From Paraescarpia echinospica (taxonomy: Eukaryota > Annelida > Polychaeta > Sabellida > Siboglinidae), in NCBI GenBank assembly GCA_020002185.1, contig CM034531.1, positions 82,107,360 through 82,171,359 on the forward strand: DNA of 64,000 nt. The letters are read 5' to 3'. The position numbers and the translations under genes were made by a program. Positions within the stretch are counted from its first letter, which is position 1. Each line of letters begins with the position of its first letter. The notes under the pieces were generated by a model. That model did not search any database. It saw only the letters and a program-made list of their open reading frames with translations, and was not told where the DNA came from. Shown in pieces: positions 58,901-63,385 of the stretch.

Positions 58901-60370
58901 CCCCCTCTGTAGCCCTAGCCCCCTTCTGTAGCCCTAGCCTCCCTCTGTAGCCCTAGCCCCCCTCTGTAGCCCTAGCCTTCCTCTGTAGCCCTAGCCCCCT
59001 CTGTAGCACCAGCTTTCCTGTAGCCTTAGCCTCCCTCTGTAGCCCTAGCCCCCTCTGAAACCCTAGTCCCCCTGAAACTAATCCCCTATAAGCTCTAGCC
59101 CCCTGAAGCCCCCCGCCACCCACCGATGTCATTGGAGATGCGCACAGCCTCGTCCTCATTCGTGACCTCGCCGTCATAGCCAGGGATCAAGTTCACCCCC
59201 GCCTGTTTCGCTATCCTCTTGCTCTCGATCTTGTCCCCCATCGACTTGATTGGCTCACTGCCAGGACCAATGAAAGCGACACCTGCCTCGTCCTGGAGGC
59301 AGACCACATCAGTGACGCGACAGTTAGTTGAGAGTGGGACAAATGGTAGGGACAGAGTGAAGTGATTGGTGGGGACAGTTAGAAGTGATTGACAGGGACA
59401 GCTATGATTGATGGGGACAGATTGAAGTGACTGAGAGGGATAGATTGAAGTGATTGACAGGGACAGATTGAAGTGATTAACGGGGACAGATTGAAGTGGT
59501 TCTTAGAGTGTACCTACCAACATGCGAGCAAACACTGTGTTCTCCGACAGAAAGCCGTAGCCGGGATGAACCTGGGGAGAACACCATACTGTGACACACT
59601 AAGTTCCCTTTATGCCATACATTCAACAGTAATTGTTACATGTACATTCCATATCTCTAGTATAAGTACTATAACACAGATGTCAAATTACTGATATCAC
59701 TGTGGAGACAGTGATCTGAACCGTGGTCAGTAGTGGCCAACAGAGCGTAAGTAATGACAGTATCAGTACTGTCAGTATTGTATCAGTACAGTGCCAGTAC
59801 CTTGGCAGTACAGTGTAGGTAGTGTCAGTACTGTGATCAATAGTATCAGTAGCGTCCAAAGTCATCAGTACATTGTAAGTACACTGTCAATACAGTGATT
59901 AATATAGCATGCCTAGTCTGTGCCTAGAAATATGGAAAATTATGGTGAGCAATAAACAGACCTAAATACTGCAGTGCAATGTGATAGGCCTTCCTACTAT
60001 TAAAGTACTCGGTGGTCAGCCAATTCGGTGGTCAGTCGACTAGGTGGTCAGTCGACTCTGTGATCAGTCAACTCAGTGGTCAGTAGACTGAATGGTAAGT
60101 CAACTGTGTGGTCAGTCGACTCGGTGGTCAGTCGACTCAGTTTTCAGTCAACTCAGTGGTCAGTAGACTAATTGGTAAGTTAACTGTGTGGTCAGTTGAA
60201 ACTTGAATCAGTGGTCAGTCGACTGTGTGGTCATCGTGGATGACGTGCCTACTCACCGCCTGAGCACCTGTTTCCTTGACAACCTCCAAGATGGCATCCA
60301 TCCTGAGGTAGCTCTTGCTGGTCGGGGCGGGGCCAATACACCGCGCCTCATCCGCCATGTTCACAAACCG
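25858..60370 (-). CDS. PCCA: Propionyl-CoA carboxylase alpha chain, 3' part (20 exons, 5' end outside window)
   Basis: Joined exons give 639 residues plus stop. PCCA carboxylates biotin with ATP and bicarbonate; with PCCB it converts propionyl-CoA to methylmalonyl-CoA in the mitochondrial matrix (family knowledge). Visible in order: the end of the biotin carboxylase N-terminal domain ([16 protein letters not shown]), the ATP-grasp glycine loop [29 protein letters not shown], the catalytic block [42 protein letters not shown], a diverged biotin-transfer region, then SPMPGVV and the biotinylation motif EAMKM. The lysine is followed by 34 residues, as I recall for human [16 protein letters not shown] and the C-terminus favour PCCA over MCCC1 or pyruvate carboxylase. 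All exon phases are compatible and no frameshift was seen. The first 100 or so residues, including the targeting peptide, are missing to the right. Exon coordinates follow as separate entries. Confidence 0.95.
25935..26165. repeat. Intron 19-20 minisatellite
   Basis: About twelve degenerate copies of a 19-20 bp unit with GACAGGTGTAGAG, filling most of the intron. Confidence 0.88.
26182..26259 (-). CDS. PCCA: PCCA exon 19 of window (biotinylation site)
   Basis: 78 bases, phase 0 to 0. Encodes [20 protein letters not shown] then TGKAGK. The lysine of EAMKM is the biotin attachment site. Acceptor TTGTCAG, donor GTAGGA. Confidence 0.97.
26705..26936. repeat. 58-bp tandem repeat, 4 identical copies
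   Basis: Four essentially identical 58-bp units beginning AGCTGAGCCGTGGATGAGTT in intron 18-19, implying recent expansion or strong homogenisation. Confidence 0.95.
27172..27312 (-). CDS. PCCA: PCCA exon 18 of window
   Basis: 141 bases, phase 0 to 0. Encodes [40 protein letters not shown] and SVKIGDM. SPMPGVV opens the biotin carrier domain. Acceptor TTGTAG is repeated about two dozen times upstream; donor GTTAGT. Confidence 0.94.
27313..28405. repeat. Acceptor-seeded array of intron 17-18
   Basis: About two dozen copies of a 36-45 bp unit. On the minus strand each contains TGTGTTGTAG followed by TTTGTCGTGC, which is the exon 18 acceptor plus its first ten coding bases, then a variable GGTGCTGTAGAAGG segment. 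Confidence 0.93.
28406..28624. repeat. Donor-seeded array of intron 17-18
   Basis: About seven copies of a 31-bp unit. On the minus strand each contains CATGGGCACCRTC followed by GTAAGTAACACC, or close variants: the end of exon 17 plus its donor. It abuts the acceptor-seeded array directly. Confidence 0.93.
28625..28675 (-). CDS. PCCA: PCCA exon 17 of window
   Basis: 51 bases, phase 0 to 0, encoding [17 protein letters not shown]. Acceptor GCTTTCAG, donor GTAAGT. Its last bases and donor are repeated about seven times at the start of intron 17-18. Confidence 0.92.
29045..29143 (-). CDS. PCCA: PCCA exon 16 of window
   Basis: 99 bases, phase 0 to 0. Encodes [20 protein letters not shown] then [18 protein letters not shown] matches the human LASPL position. 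Acceptor TTTGTTAG, donor GTGAGT. Confidence 0.92.
30561..30642 (+). ncRNA. tRNA-like module, left arm
   Basis: Has an A-box-like TAGCTCAGTAGGTAGGCG and a B-box-like GGTTCAATCC at tRNA spacing, but the variable middle cannot form a clean cloverleaf. Likely a Pol III promoter relic of SINE type inside the fold-back element. Confidence 0.55.
31115..31200 (-). ncRNA. tRNA-like module, right arm
   Basis: Inverted partner of the left module: TAGCTCAGTTGGTAAACGCG and GGTTCAATCC on the minus strand. The two modules point toward each other across the palindrome centre. Confidence 0.55.
32306..32560. repeat. 41-bp minisatellite
   Basis: About six copies of a 41-bp unit containing GTAATACTGATATGTCACTA in intron 15-16. 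It starts immediately at the right end of the 3.0 kb TIR element. Confidence 0.93.
32561..33890. other. Intron 15-16 DNA, no gene seen
   Basis: Only short repeats (GCATGCTGGGA near 33400-33470; ACACTGCCTAAACAA near 33640-33710). The 60-residue frame at 32918 has no family resemblance. Confidence 0.4.
34010..34260 (-). pseudogene. Orphan zinc-finger exon of hAT/ZBED-like transposase type
   Basis: Open from an [35 protein letters not shown], then a C2H2-like finger C-x2-C-x13-H-x4-H ([20 protein letters not shown] then HVGSKRH). I associate SHGG(x)NDV(x)QH fingers with ZBED/hAT-derived and DUF4371-type proteins. No downstream transposase is present. Confidence 0.5.
34840..36715. repeat. 30-bp minisatellite, about 62 copies
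   Basis: The first part (34840-35600) uses CCATCTCACACTACCACAGC plus TCTGAAGGGA or TCTGGACGGA; the later part (35680-36715) uses CTACACCAGCTCTGTATGGA. Several frames stay open because 30 divides by three. Confidence 0.97.
37038..37176 (-). CDS. PCCA: PCCA exon 15 of window (diverged)
   Basis: 139 bases, phase 2 to 0. Encodes [40 protein letters not shown] and STTRLFE. Position and phase fit the biotin-transfer region, but similarity to the human sequence is low apart from NDW(x)L. Acceptor TGGCCAG, donor GTACCT. Confidence 0.8.
37200..37450. repeat. Minisatellite of intron 14-15, left segment
   Basis: Degenerate 27-29 bp units of GTTACCATGGACACACACAT. The same unit resumes at 39160 after a LINE insertion. 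Confidence 0.9.
37450..39160 (-). mobile_element. RTE-like LINE, 5'-truncated and decayed
   Basis: Minus-strand segments in order: endonuclease end [20 protein letters not shown] then [31 protein letters not shown] followed by [54 protein letters not shown]; and a C-terminal [19 protein letters not shown] block. The 3' end has a GATGATGGTGATGG tail. Inserted in a minisatellite that continues on both sides. Confidence 0.8.
39160..39350. repeat. Minisatellite of intron 14-15, right segment
   Basis: Continues the GTTACCATGGACACAC unit found at 37200-37450. Confidence 0.9.
39375..39530. repeat. GT-rich minisatellite next to exon 14 donor
   Basis: About ten degenerate units of GGGTACAGGGTGGGGTAC-type. 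The donor-proximal intron sequence (TTGTACACCCC on the minus strand) resembles the unit. Confidence 0.8.
39535..39637 (-). CDS. PCCA: PCCA exon 14 of window
   Basis: 103 bases, phase 1 to 2. Encodes [20 protein letters not shown] then [13 protein letters not shown], the start of the biotin-transfer domain linking the BC and BCCP domains. Acceptor TCTGACAG, donor GTCAGT. Confidence 0.9.
39638..40060. repeat. Intron 13-14 array
   Basis: About eighteen copies of a 20-23 bp unit CAGACACAGTGACACGTCTT fill the intron. On the minus strand the unit resembles the exon 14 acceptor region (CTGTCTGACAG). Confidence 0.9.
40071..40181 (-). CDS. PCCA: PCCA exon 13 of window
   Basis: 111 bases, phase 1 to 1. 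Encodes [20 protein letters not shown] then [16 protein letters not shown]. This ends the biotin carboxylase domain. Acceptor GTGTGTAG, copied many times upstream; donor GTCAGT. Confidence 0.95.
40182..40657. repeat. Intron 12-13 acceptor-seeded array, left segment
   Basis: Many copies of GAGTGACACCTACACACTGA. On the minus strand this is GTGTGTAG plus GTGTCACTC, the exon 13 acceptor and first coding bases. It is interspersed with CAGACACCTACACA units. Confidence 0.93.
40658..42411. mobile_element. Non-autonomous hAT-like element, 1.75 kb
   Basis: Imperfect TIRs (CAGCCCTCCAAGTT and CAGCCGTCTAAACT) with a perfect flanking 8-bp TGAGTGAC on both sides. Because the host array itself contains that octamer, the duplication is supportive, not decisive. 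Inner inverted GGAGCCAA-type motifs lie near the left end. No transposase. Confidence 0.75.
41490..41870. mobile_element. Nested MITE, about 380 bp
   Basis: Inverted ends TGTGACCCATCTTAACAAAA and CGACTCATTTTGTTAAGATG (continuing GGTCACA), flanked by TATA on both sides. It lies inside the 1.75 kb hAT-like element. Confidence 0.8.
42412..43075. repeat. Intron 12-13 acceptor-seeded array, right segment
   Basis: Resumes the GAGTGACACCTACACA array interrupted by the hAT-like element. Confidence 0.93.
43279..43354 (-). CDS. PCCA: PCCA exon 12 of window (GC donor)
   Basis: 76 bases, phase 0 to 1. Encodes [20 protein letters not shown] then SYIIRG. Acceptor CTGACAG. The frame-compatible donor is GCAAGT, a GC-AG intron; the nearest GT would break the frame. 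Confidence 0.93.
43918..43986 (-). CDS. PCCA: PCCA exon 11 of window
   Basis: 69 bases, phase 0 to 0. Encodes [20 protein letters not shown] then ICK. Acceptor TTTGTCAG (copied in the adjacent array), donor GTAAGT. Confidence 0.95.
43983..44150. repeat. Acceptor-seeded array of intron 10-11
   Basis: About five units of 34-36 bp. On the minus strand each has TTGTCAG then GTGCGGTGTG or GTGTGGTGTG, the exon 11 acceptor plus exon start. Confidence 0.88.
44160..46660. repeat. Donor-seeded array of intron 10-11 (2.5 kb)
   Basis: About 65 units: 40 bp at the left (CTTACATTGGAGTAACAAG), mostly 36-37 bp after 44580. On the minus strand the unit has CTCTCAG, ACTTATTCTAAT, GTAAGTACC, echoing the exon 10 end CATATTCCTAAT and its GTAAGTACC donor. 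Confidence 0.95.
46661..46735 (-). CDS. PCCA: PCCA exon 10 of window
   Basis: 75 bases, phase 0 to 0. Encodes [20 protein letters not shown] then LHIPN. Acceptor TCCTCAG, donor GTAAGT. The exon end plus donor is the seed of the 2.5 kb array that follows in the intron. Confidence 0.95.
46881..46954 (-). CDS. PCCA: PCCA exon 9 of window
   Basis: 74 bases, phase 1 to 0. Encodes [20 protein letters not shown] then VYAE. The Arg of ECR corresponds to the conserved active-site arginine of biotin carboxylases. Acceptor GCTCCAG, donor GTAAAC. Confidence 0.95.
47278..47415 (-). CDS. PCCA: PCCA exon 8 of window (catalytic block)
   Basis: 138 bases, phase 1 to 1. Encodes [40 protein letters not shown] and [18 protein letters not shown] carries the metal-binding Glu and Asn and the catalytic Arg and Glu known from E. 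coli biotin carboxylase. Acceptor TTGACAG, which is repeated several times in the preceding intron; donor GTAGGC. Confidence 0.97.
47416..47530. repeat. Acceptor-seeded copies before exon 8, left segment
   Basis: About two to three copies of a 45-bp unit. On the minus strand each has TTGACAG followed by GAACTGTTGAGTTTTGTTGA, a copy of the exon 8 acceptor and start. Confidence 0.88.
47531..49699 (-). mobile_element. Penelope-like element, degenerate, with inverted terminal copies
   Basis: Terminal inverted copies start GAAGTTTGAAG and continue TACCTTTCC, ATTTCTCTTA, GTGTCCTCACGACA. Minus-strand coding blocks in order: [17 protein letters not shown] (PLE N-terminal block), YFIKNCG-like, [47 protein letters not shown] (second catalytic Asp replaced by Ala), and near the 3' end the GIY-YIG start [16 protein letters not shown]. 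Frameshifts occur throughout. Confidence 0.85.
48432..48660 (+). mobile_element. tRNA-derived SINE inside the Penelope-like element
   Basis: The head has GCGCAGCGGTAAGAGCTC (A box) and GATTCGAATCC (B box). The body has CAATTCACTCAGCTGTATGA and ATGAGTACCTGGC, recalling conserved central domains of metazoan SINEs. It splits the PLE RT between LCLK-like and FYQQK blocks. Confidence 0.75.
49740..49875. repeat. Acceptor-seeded copies before exon 8, right segment
   Basis: Three more 45-48 bp copies of the exon 8 acceptor/start unit on the far side of the PLE. The one nearest exon 7 reads GGCTGACAG then GAACTGTTGAGAGTCTCGTT, preserving GTVESLVD in frame. Confidence 0.88.
49925..50007 (-). CDS. PCCA: PCCA exon 7 of window
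   Basis: 83 bases, phase 2 to 1. Encodes [20 protein letters not shown] then RAVDYDSAG. Acceptor TTTTTCAG; donor GTGGGA. Confidence 0.95.
50030..50400. repeat. Intron 6-7 minisatellite
   Basis: About fourteen copies of a 27-bp unit AATCATGTGACTGAGATGTG with GACAGGTG/GACAGATG. It begins about 25 bases from the exon 7 acceptor. Confidence 0.95.
50505..50690. repeat. 27-28 bp minisatellite
   Basis: About seven copies of AATATAACATGGTCCTTGTG in intron 6-7. Confidence 0.9.
50753..50847 (-). CDS. PCCA: PCCA exon 6 of window
   Basis: 95 bases, phase 0 to 2. Encodes [20 protein letters not shown] then [11 protein letters not shown]. An inverted partial copy of this exon lies in intron 3-4 (58756-58848). 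Acceptor CTTGTAG, donor GTAAAC. Confidence 0.96.
50860..51948. other. Intron 5-6 DNA, no gene seen
   Basis: AT-rich. An open frame at 51657-51923 shows no family resemblance. Confidence 0.35.
51949..52716. mobile_element. 767-bp relative of the CAGGGCTGCCTACC element
   Basis: Left end CAGACCTGCCTACC, right end TGGCAGGCAGGTCTT, flanked by CTTTAT on both sides (6-bp duplication). It shares subterminal CCGTAAT-rich sequence with the 3.0 kb element. A diverged direct duplication of about 90 bp (TAGGGACGGCAAAA, TTACGTTACGCTAGTCA) lies at 52078 and 52211. Confidence 0.75.
52717..53155. other. Intron 5-6 DNA, no gene seen
   Basis: No recognisable feature. Confidence 0.35.
53155..53645. repeat. 71-bp minisatellite, nearly 7 copies
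   Basis: Almost identical 71-bp units containing GGTTACTGTTGGTCACCTGT. The array stops about 16 bases before the exon 5 donor. Confidence 0.96.
53661..53763 (-). CDS. PCCA: PCCA exon 5 of window
   Basis: 103 bases, phase 2 to 0. Encodes [20 protein letters not shown] then [20 protein letters not shown] is the conserved ATP-grasp strand. Acceptor AAACAG; donor GTGGAT is weak. A 71-bp minisatellite stops about 16 bases beyond the donor junction. Confidence 0.94.
53880..55500. other. Intron 4-5 DNA, no gene seen
   Basis: AT-rich non-coding sequence apart from the hairpin at 54267-54319. No open frame of interest. Confidence 0.4.
54267..54319. other. Near-perfect 24-bp-arm hairpin
   Basis: Arms AATCCTATCTACC and GGTAGATAGGATT, with A/T-rich outer parts, surround a TGCC loop; one extra A in the left arm is the only defect. 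Confidence 0.9.
55620..56560 (-). pseudogene. Unrecognised two-exon acidic ORF, probably transposon-encoded
   Basis: Upstream segment (56330-56560): [20 protein letters not shown] then [20 protein letters not shown] and SDDGDTG, followed by a GTAAG donor. After a TTATAG acceptor near 55873: [32 protein letters not shown], and [21 protein letters not shown] do not recognise the family. It sits in intron 4-5 on the gene's strand, flanked by repeats. Confidence 0.4.
56638..58135. mobile_element. piggyBac-type element, copy 1 (1.5 kb)
   Basis: TTAA at both ends and inverted CCCATTTCATTC termini with a 12-bp match. Right subterminal repeats read ACGCC-GCAGGCGTATCCCGAA and ACGCCCGTAGGCGTATCCCG. 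Minus-strand acidic frame [20 protein letters not shown] of transposase N-terminal style. Two tandem diverged 390-bp segments (near 56770 and 57150) encode exon-like [20 protein letters not shown] and [18 protein letters not shown] variants, each followed by a GTAAAAC donor-like site. Intron 4-5. Confidence 0.85.
57676..57866 (-). pseudogene. Acidic N-terminal ORF fragment of piggyBac copy 1
   Basis: Starts [20 protein letters not shown] and continues acidic/Ser-rich to [12 protein letters not shown] and stop. It resembles the acidic leader of piggyBac transposases; no DDD catalytic region follows. Confidence 0.5.
58628..58706 (-). CDS. PCCA: PCCA exon 4 of window (glycine-rich ATP loop)
   Basis: 79 bases, phase 1 to 2. 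Encodes [20 protein letters not shown] then [15 protein letters not shown] is the ATP-grasp glycine loop. Acceptor TTGCTAG, donor GTAAGT. Confidence 0.96.
58756..58848 (+). pseudogene. Inverted partial copy of PCCA exon 6 in intron 3-4
   Basis: On the plus strand it encodes [20 protein letters not shown] then NQKVIESP, against exon 6 [29 protein letters not shown]. Roughly 75 bases are aligned with about nine mismatches, four of them synonymous. It lacks matching splice sites and is antisense to the gene. Confidence 0.9.
58860..59110. repeat. Intron 3-4 CCCTAGCC minisatellite
   Basis: About fourteen degenerate 17-19 bp units of CTCTGTAGCCCTAGCCCCC between the exon 6 copy and the exon 3 donor. 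Confidence 0.92.
59124..59292 (-). CDS. PCCA: PCCA exon 3 of window
   Basis: 169 bases, phase 0 to 1. Encodes [40 protein letters not shown] and [17 protein letters not shown]. The GDKIESK segment begins the ATP-grasp region. Acceptor CTCCAG, donor GTGGGT. Confidence 0.95.
59340..59500. repeat. Intron 2-3 short tandem repeat
   Basis: About seven copies of a 22-bp unit GACAGATTGAAGTGATTGAC. Confidence 0.9.
59518..59571 (-). CDS. PCCA: PCCA exon 2 of window
   Basis: 54 bases, phase 0 to 0, encoding [18 protein letters not shown]. The [10 protein letters not shown] block is universal in biotin carboxylases. Acceptor CCCCAG, donor GTAGGT. Confidence 0.95.
59690..59900. repeat. Short degenerate repeat (CAGTACTGT)
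   Basis: Irregular units around GTATCAGTACTGTCAGTA in intron 1-2. Confidence 0.75.
60005..60235. repeat. Intron 1-2 minisatellite (GGTCAGTCGACT)
   Basis: About twelve degenerate 17-19 bp units of GTGGTCAGTCGACTCAGT, starting about 22 bases from the exon 1 donor. Confidence 0.92.
60257..60370 (-). CDS. PCCA: PCCA exon 1 of window
   Basis: 114 bases, phase 0 to 0. Encodes [20 protein letters not shown] followed by [18 protein letters not shown], the biotin carboxylase N-terminal domain. Acceptor GTGTAG, donor GTGAGT. The preceding exon is not in the window. Confidence 0.93.
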
Positions 60371-60455
60371 CTACACAGACATTTATACTTGTAGACACAC
60401 ATACAAATTACAATGTCATACACACGCACCTTTGTACTTGTACACAAGCACACAC

Positions 60456-62400
60456 CAGCGGTTCTTAACCCATTTCATTCTGACAGCTAGTTAGCTGGCC
60501 ACATTGCTCAGATCTGGACAAAATTACCAATTTACAGTTGTGATAAATTATTTCAACGGGTGGGTCACATACTAATTTTTTGCCAGGTTTTGGTTGAAGA
60601 AAAGTGTATAAACCCTTACATTTCTGGAATCAGAAGAGAATTGCCTACTGATGGTGTTAACATTGTTTGTATAGAGTGAGCATAGAAGAAGTTATCTCAA
60701 GGTGAAGAAGAAGACTGAAAAGCAATAATAATAAAAACAGATTGTACATCGACTTTGGACTTGTTTTACCTGTATACAACCACTCAGGATGGTCATACAT
60801 CCAATGAGAGAAATCTGCCAAATTCATTTCTTCAAACAGTGGTAAAAATTTCATGTAAATATCTTGTTTCAGTCGGAAGTTACACATTTCTGAATGAATG
60901 TTGTCGAGTATGTGAAAAGATATCTTTCCTGACAGGGATTCACCAACGCTTCAATTATAATATTTTTTCAGGCAACTGTTGAAGAAAAGTGTATAAACCC
61001 ATACATTTCTGGAATCAGAAGAGAATTGCCTACATGATGGTGTTGAAACTGTTTCTGTAGAGTGAACATGGAGGAAGTTATCTCACGGAGAAGAAGAATG
61101 AAAGAAATAAAATAAAAACAAAATGTGTACACAGACTTGGGGCTAGTTTTACCTATATATAGCCACTTAGACATATCATATATCCAGTGAGAGAAACCTC
61201 CCAAATTAATTTCTTCAAACAGTGGTAACAATTTTATGTAAATGTCATATGTCAGTCCAAAGTTATAGTTTTTAGAATGGAAGTCGTCACGTACACAAAA
61301 TTTGTAATTTCCTTACAGTAATTCACCATTGCCATTGCCTTGGCATTGCAGTTTCCAATGAAAACGAATTACAACACAAGATATAATGTGCATAATAAAA
61401 TTTAATGAAACAATAACCCTTCACCGAACTAAGGTAATAATGTCCATGACACTGTTCATGACATCGGCGATGTCACAGTTCATATTGTTCACGTCACTGA
61501 CTGCCAAGTGCCAACTCACAAGTTGAACAGGCTGTGGAAGTGCGTACAGACACACTCCAAGCTGTTGGCACTGGACACAACAGATTCGTCTGCGTCGTTT
61601 TCAGTCGAAATACTGCTCGTACTACTGCCGATTTCACTGTCTTCCACGTCGATATCGCTTCCATCACTAACTGCACCATCATCCGCCATTTTTAAATGCC
61701 AAAAATCTCCAAAATATCGAACTCGAACTTCACTCCAAACTTGCAGATAAACACGCGGTTGAAAATTTGCAAATGGCTTCCAAACCGGTAGTGTGGTCAT
61801 ACTGCATCATGGGAAAAATGGTAAAAGCTTGCTACGATGCACACAGTTTCTATAAATACCCGATAAGGCCGTCACGTGCATTGACTACGCCAGCAGGCGT
61901 ATCCCGAATGAAAAGGTTAACTACGCCCGTAGGCGTATCCCGAATGAAATGGGTTAACCATTATTGGCTGTGACCCAAATTCCGGTTCCAGGACCTGCTT
62001 GGCGACCCATACATTCAAACAACTATTGTGCAATAAATTATAAAATAAATAGGTATAACATAAATCAATCAGGAAATTTAATAAACTTGCTTTGCTGAAC
62101 ATGTATGTCTCACCAAGTCAGTGCCATTCATATCAATGTAGAAGACACCCCTACACAGATGATGGACATAGCCAGGAAGATAGTAGGATTTTGACAATGT
62201 TAAAAGGATGCATATGAAAAATATATTGCAAATGTTGCGTGCATTTGAAAAGCACGTGATATTATATTACATGGCGCTTCAAATTAAAGCAAGATTTTAA
62301 TAAAGAGAAGTTCGGAGAATCACTGTAGAGACTTGGCAACCCACTCAAAATGGGTTGGCAAACAAATTTTATGTCGTGACCCAGGGGTTAAGAACCGCTG
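60456..62400. mobile_element. Non-autonomous hAT element interrupted by piggyBac copy 2
   Basis: TIRs CAGCGGTTCTTAACC and exact reverse complement. Flanking octamers GCACACAC and TCATACAC match at six of eight positions. The hAT-derived part is only about 450 bp. The piggyBac copy entered at the TTAA inside the left TIR. A decayed relative is at 5550-6320. Confidence 0.85.
60465..61957. mobile_element. piggyBac-type element, copy 2 (1.5 kb)
   Basis: Nearly identical to copy 1 at 56638-58135, with the same TTAA ends, acidic frame (61498-61688, minus) and duplicated exon-like segments. Small indels distinguish them: copy 2 keeps CTTCAAACAGTGGTAACAAT where copy 1 is shortened. Confidence 0.9.
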
Positions 62401-62439
62401 TCATACACATGTATGGATACTTATACACACGCATACAAT

Positions 62440-63385
62440 GTCCTAGACACGTATACTTGCAGACAGGCATGCAATTCCGTACTTGCACACACGTATACTT
62501 GTAGACAGGCATGCAATTCCGTACTTGCACACACGTGTACTTGCAGACAGGCATGCAATTCCGTACTTGCACACACGTGTACTTGTAGACAGGCATGCAA
62601 TGCCGTACTTGCACACACGTATACTTGTAGATAGGCATGCAATGCCGTACTTGCACACACGTATACTTGTAGATAGGCATGCAATGCCGTACTTGCACAC
62701 ACGTATACTTGTAGATAGGCATGCAATGCCGTACTTGCACACACGTATACTTGTAGACAGGCATGCAATACCGTACTTGCACACGTGTATACTTGTAGAT
62801 AGGCATGCAATGCCGTACTTGCACACACGTATACTTGTAGACAGGCATGCAATACCGTACTTGCACACATGTATACTTGTAGATAGGCATGCAATGCCGT
62901 ACTTGCACACACGTATACTTGTAGACAGGCATGCAATACCGTACTTGCACACATGTATACTTGTAGATAGGCATGCAATGCCGTACTTGCACACACGTAT
63001 ACTTGTAGACAGGCATGCAATACCGTACTTGCACACATGTATACTTGTAGATAGGCATGCAATGCCGTACTTGCACACACGTATACTTGTAGACAGGCAT
63101 GCAATACCGTACTTGCACACATGTATACTTGTAGATAGGCATGCAATGCCGTACTTGCACACACGTATACTTGTAGACAGGCATGCAATACCGTACTTGC
63201 ACACATGTATACTTGTAGATAGGCATGCAATGCCGTACTTGCACACACGTATACTTGTAGACAGGCATGCAATACCGTACTTGCACACATGTATACTTGT
63301 AGATAGGCATGCAATGCCGTACTTGCACACACGTATACTTGTAGACAGGCATGCAATGCCGTACTTGCACACACGTATACTTGCA
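62440..63385. repeat. 42-bp minisatellite with 84-bp higher-order period
   Basis: About 22 units containing GGCATGCAATGCCGTACTTG. From about 62750 to 63330 two variants alternate (GATAGG..TGCCG..ACACGT and GACAGG..TACCG..ACATGT), giving seven 84-bp higher-order units. It lies upstream of exon 1; relics at 60375-60455 show the array predates the hAT insertion. Confidence 0.95.
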
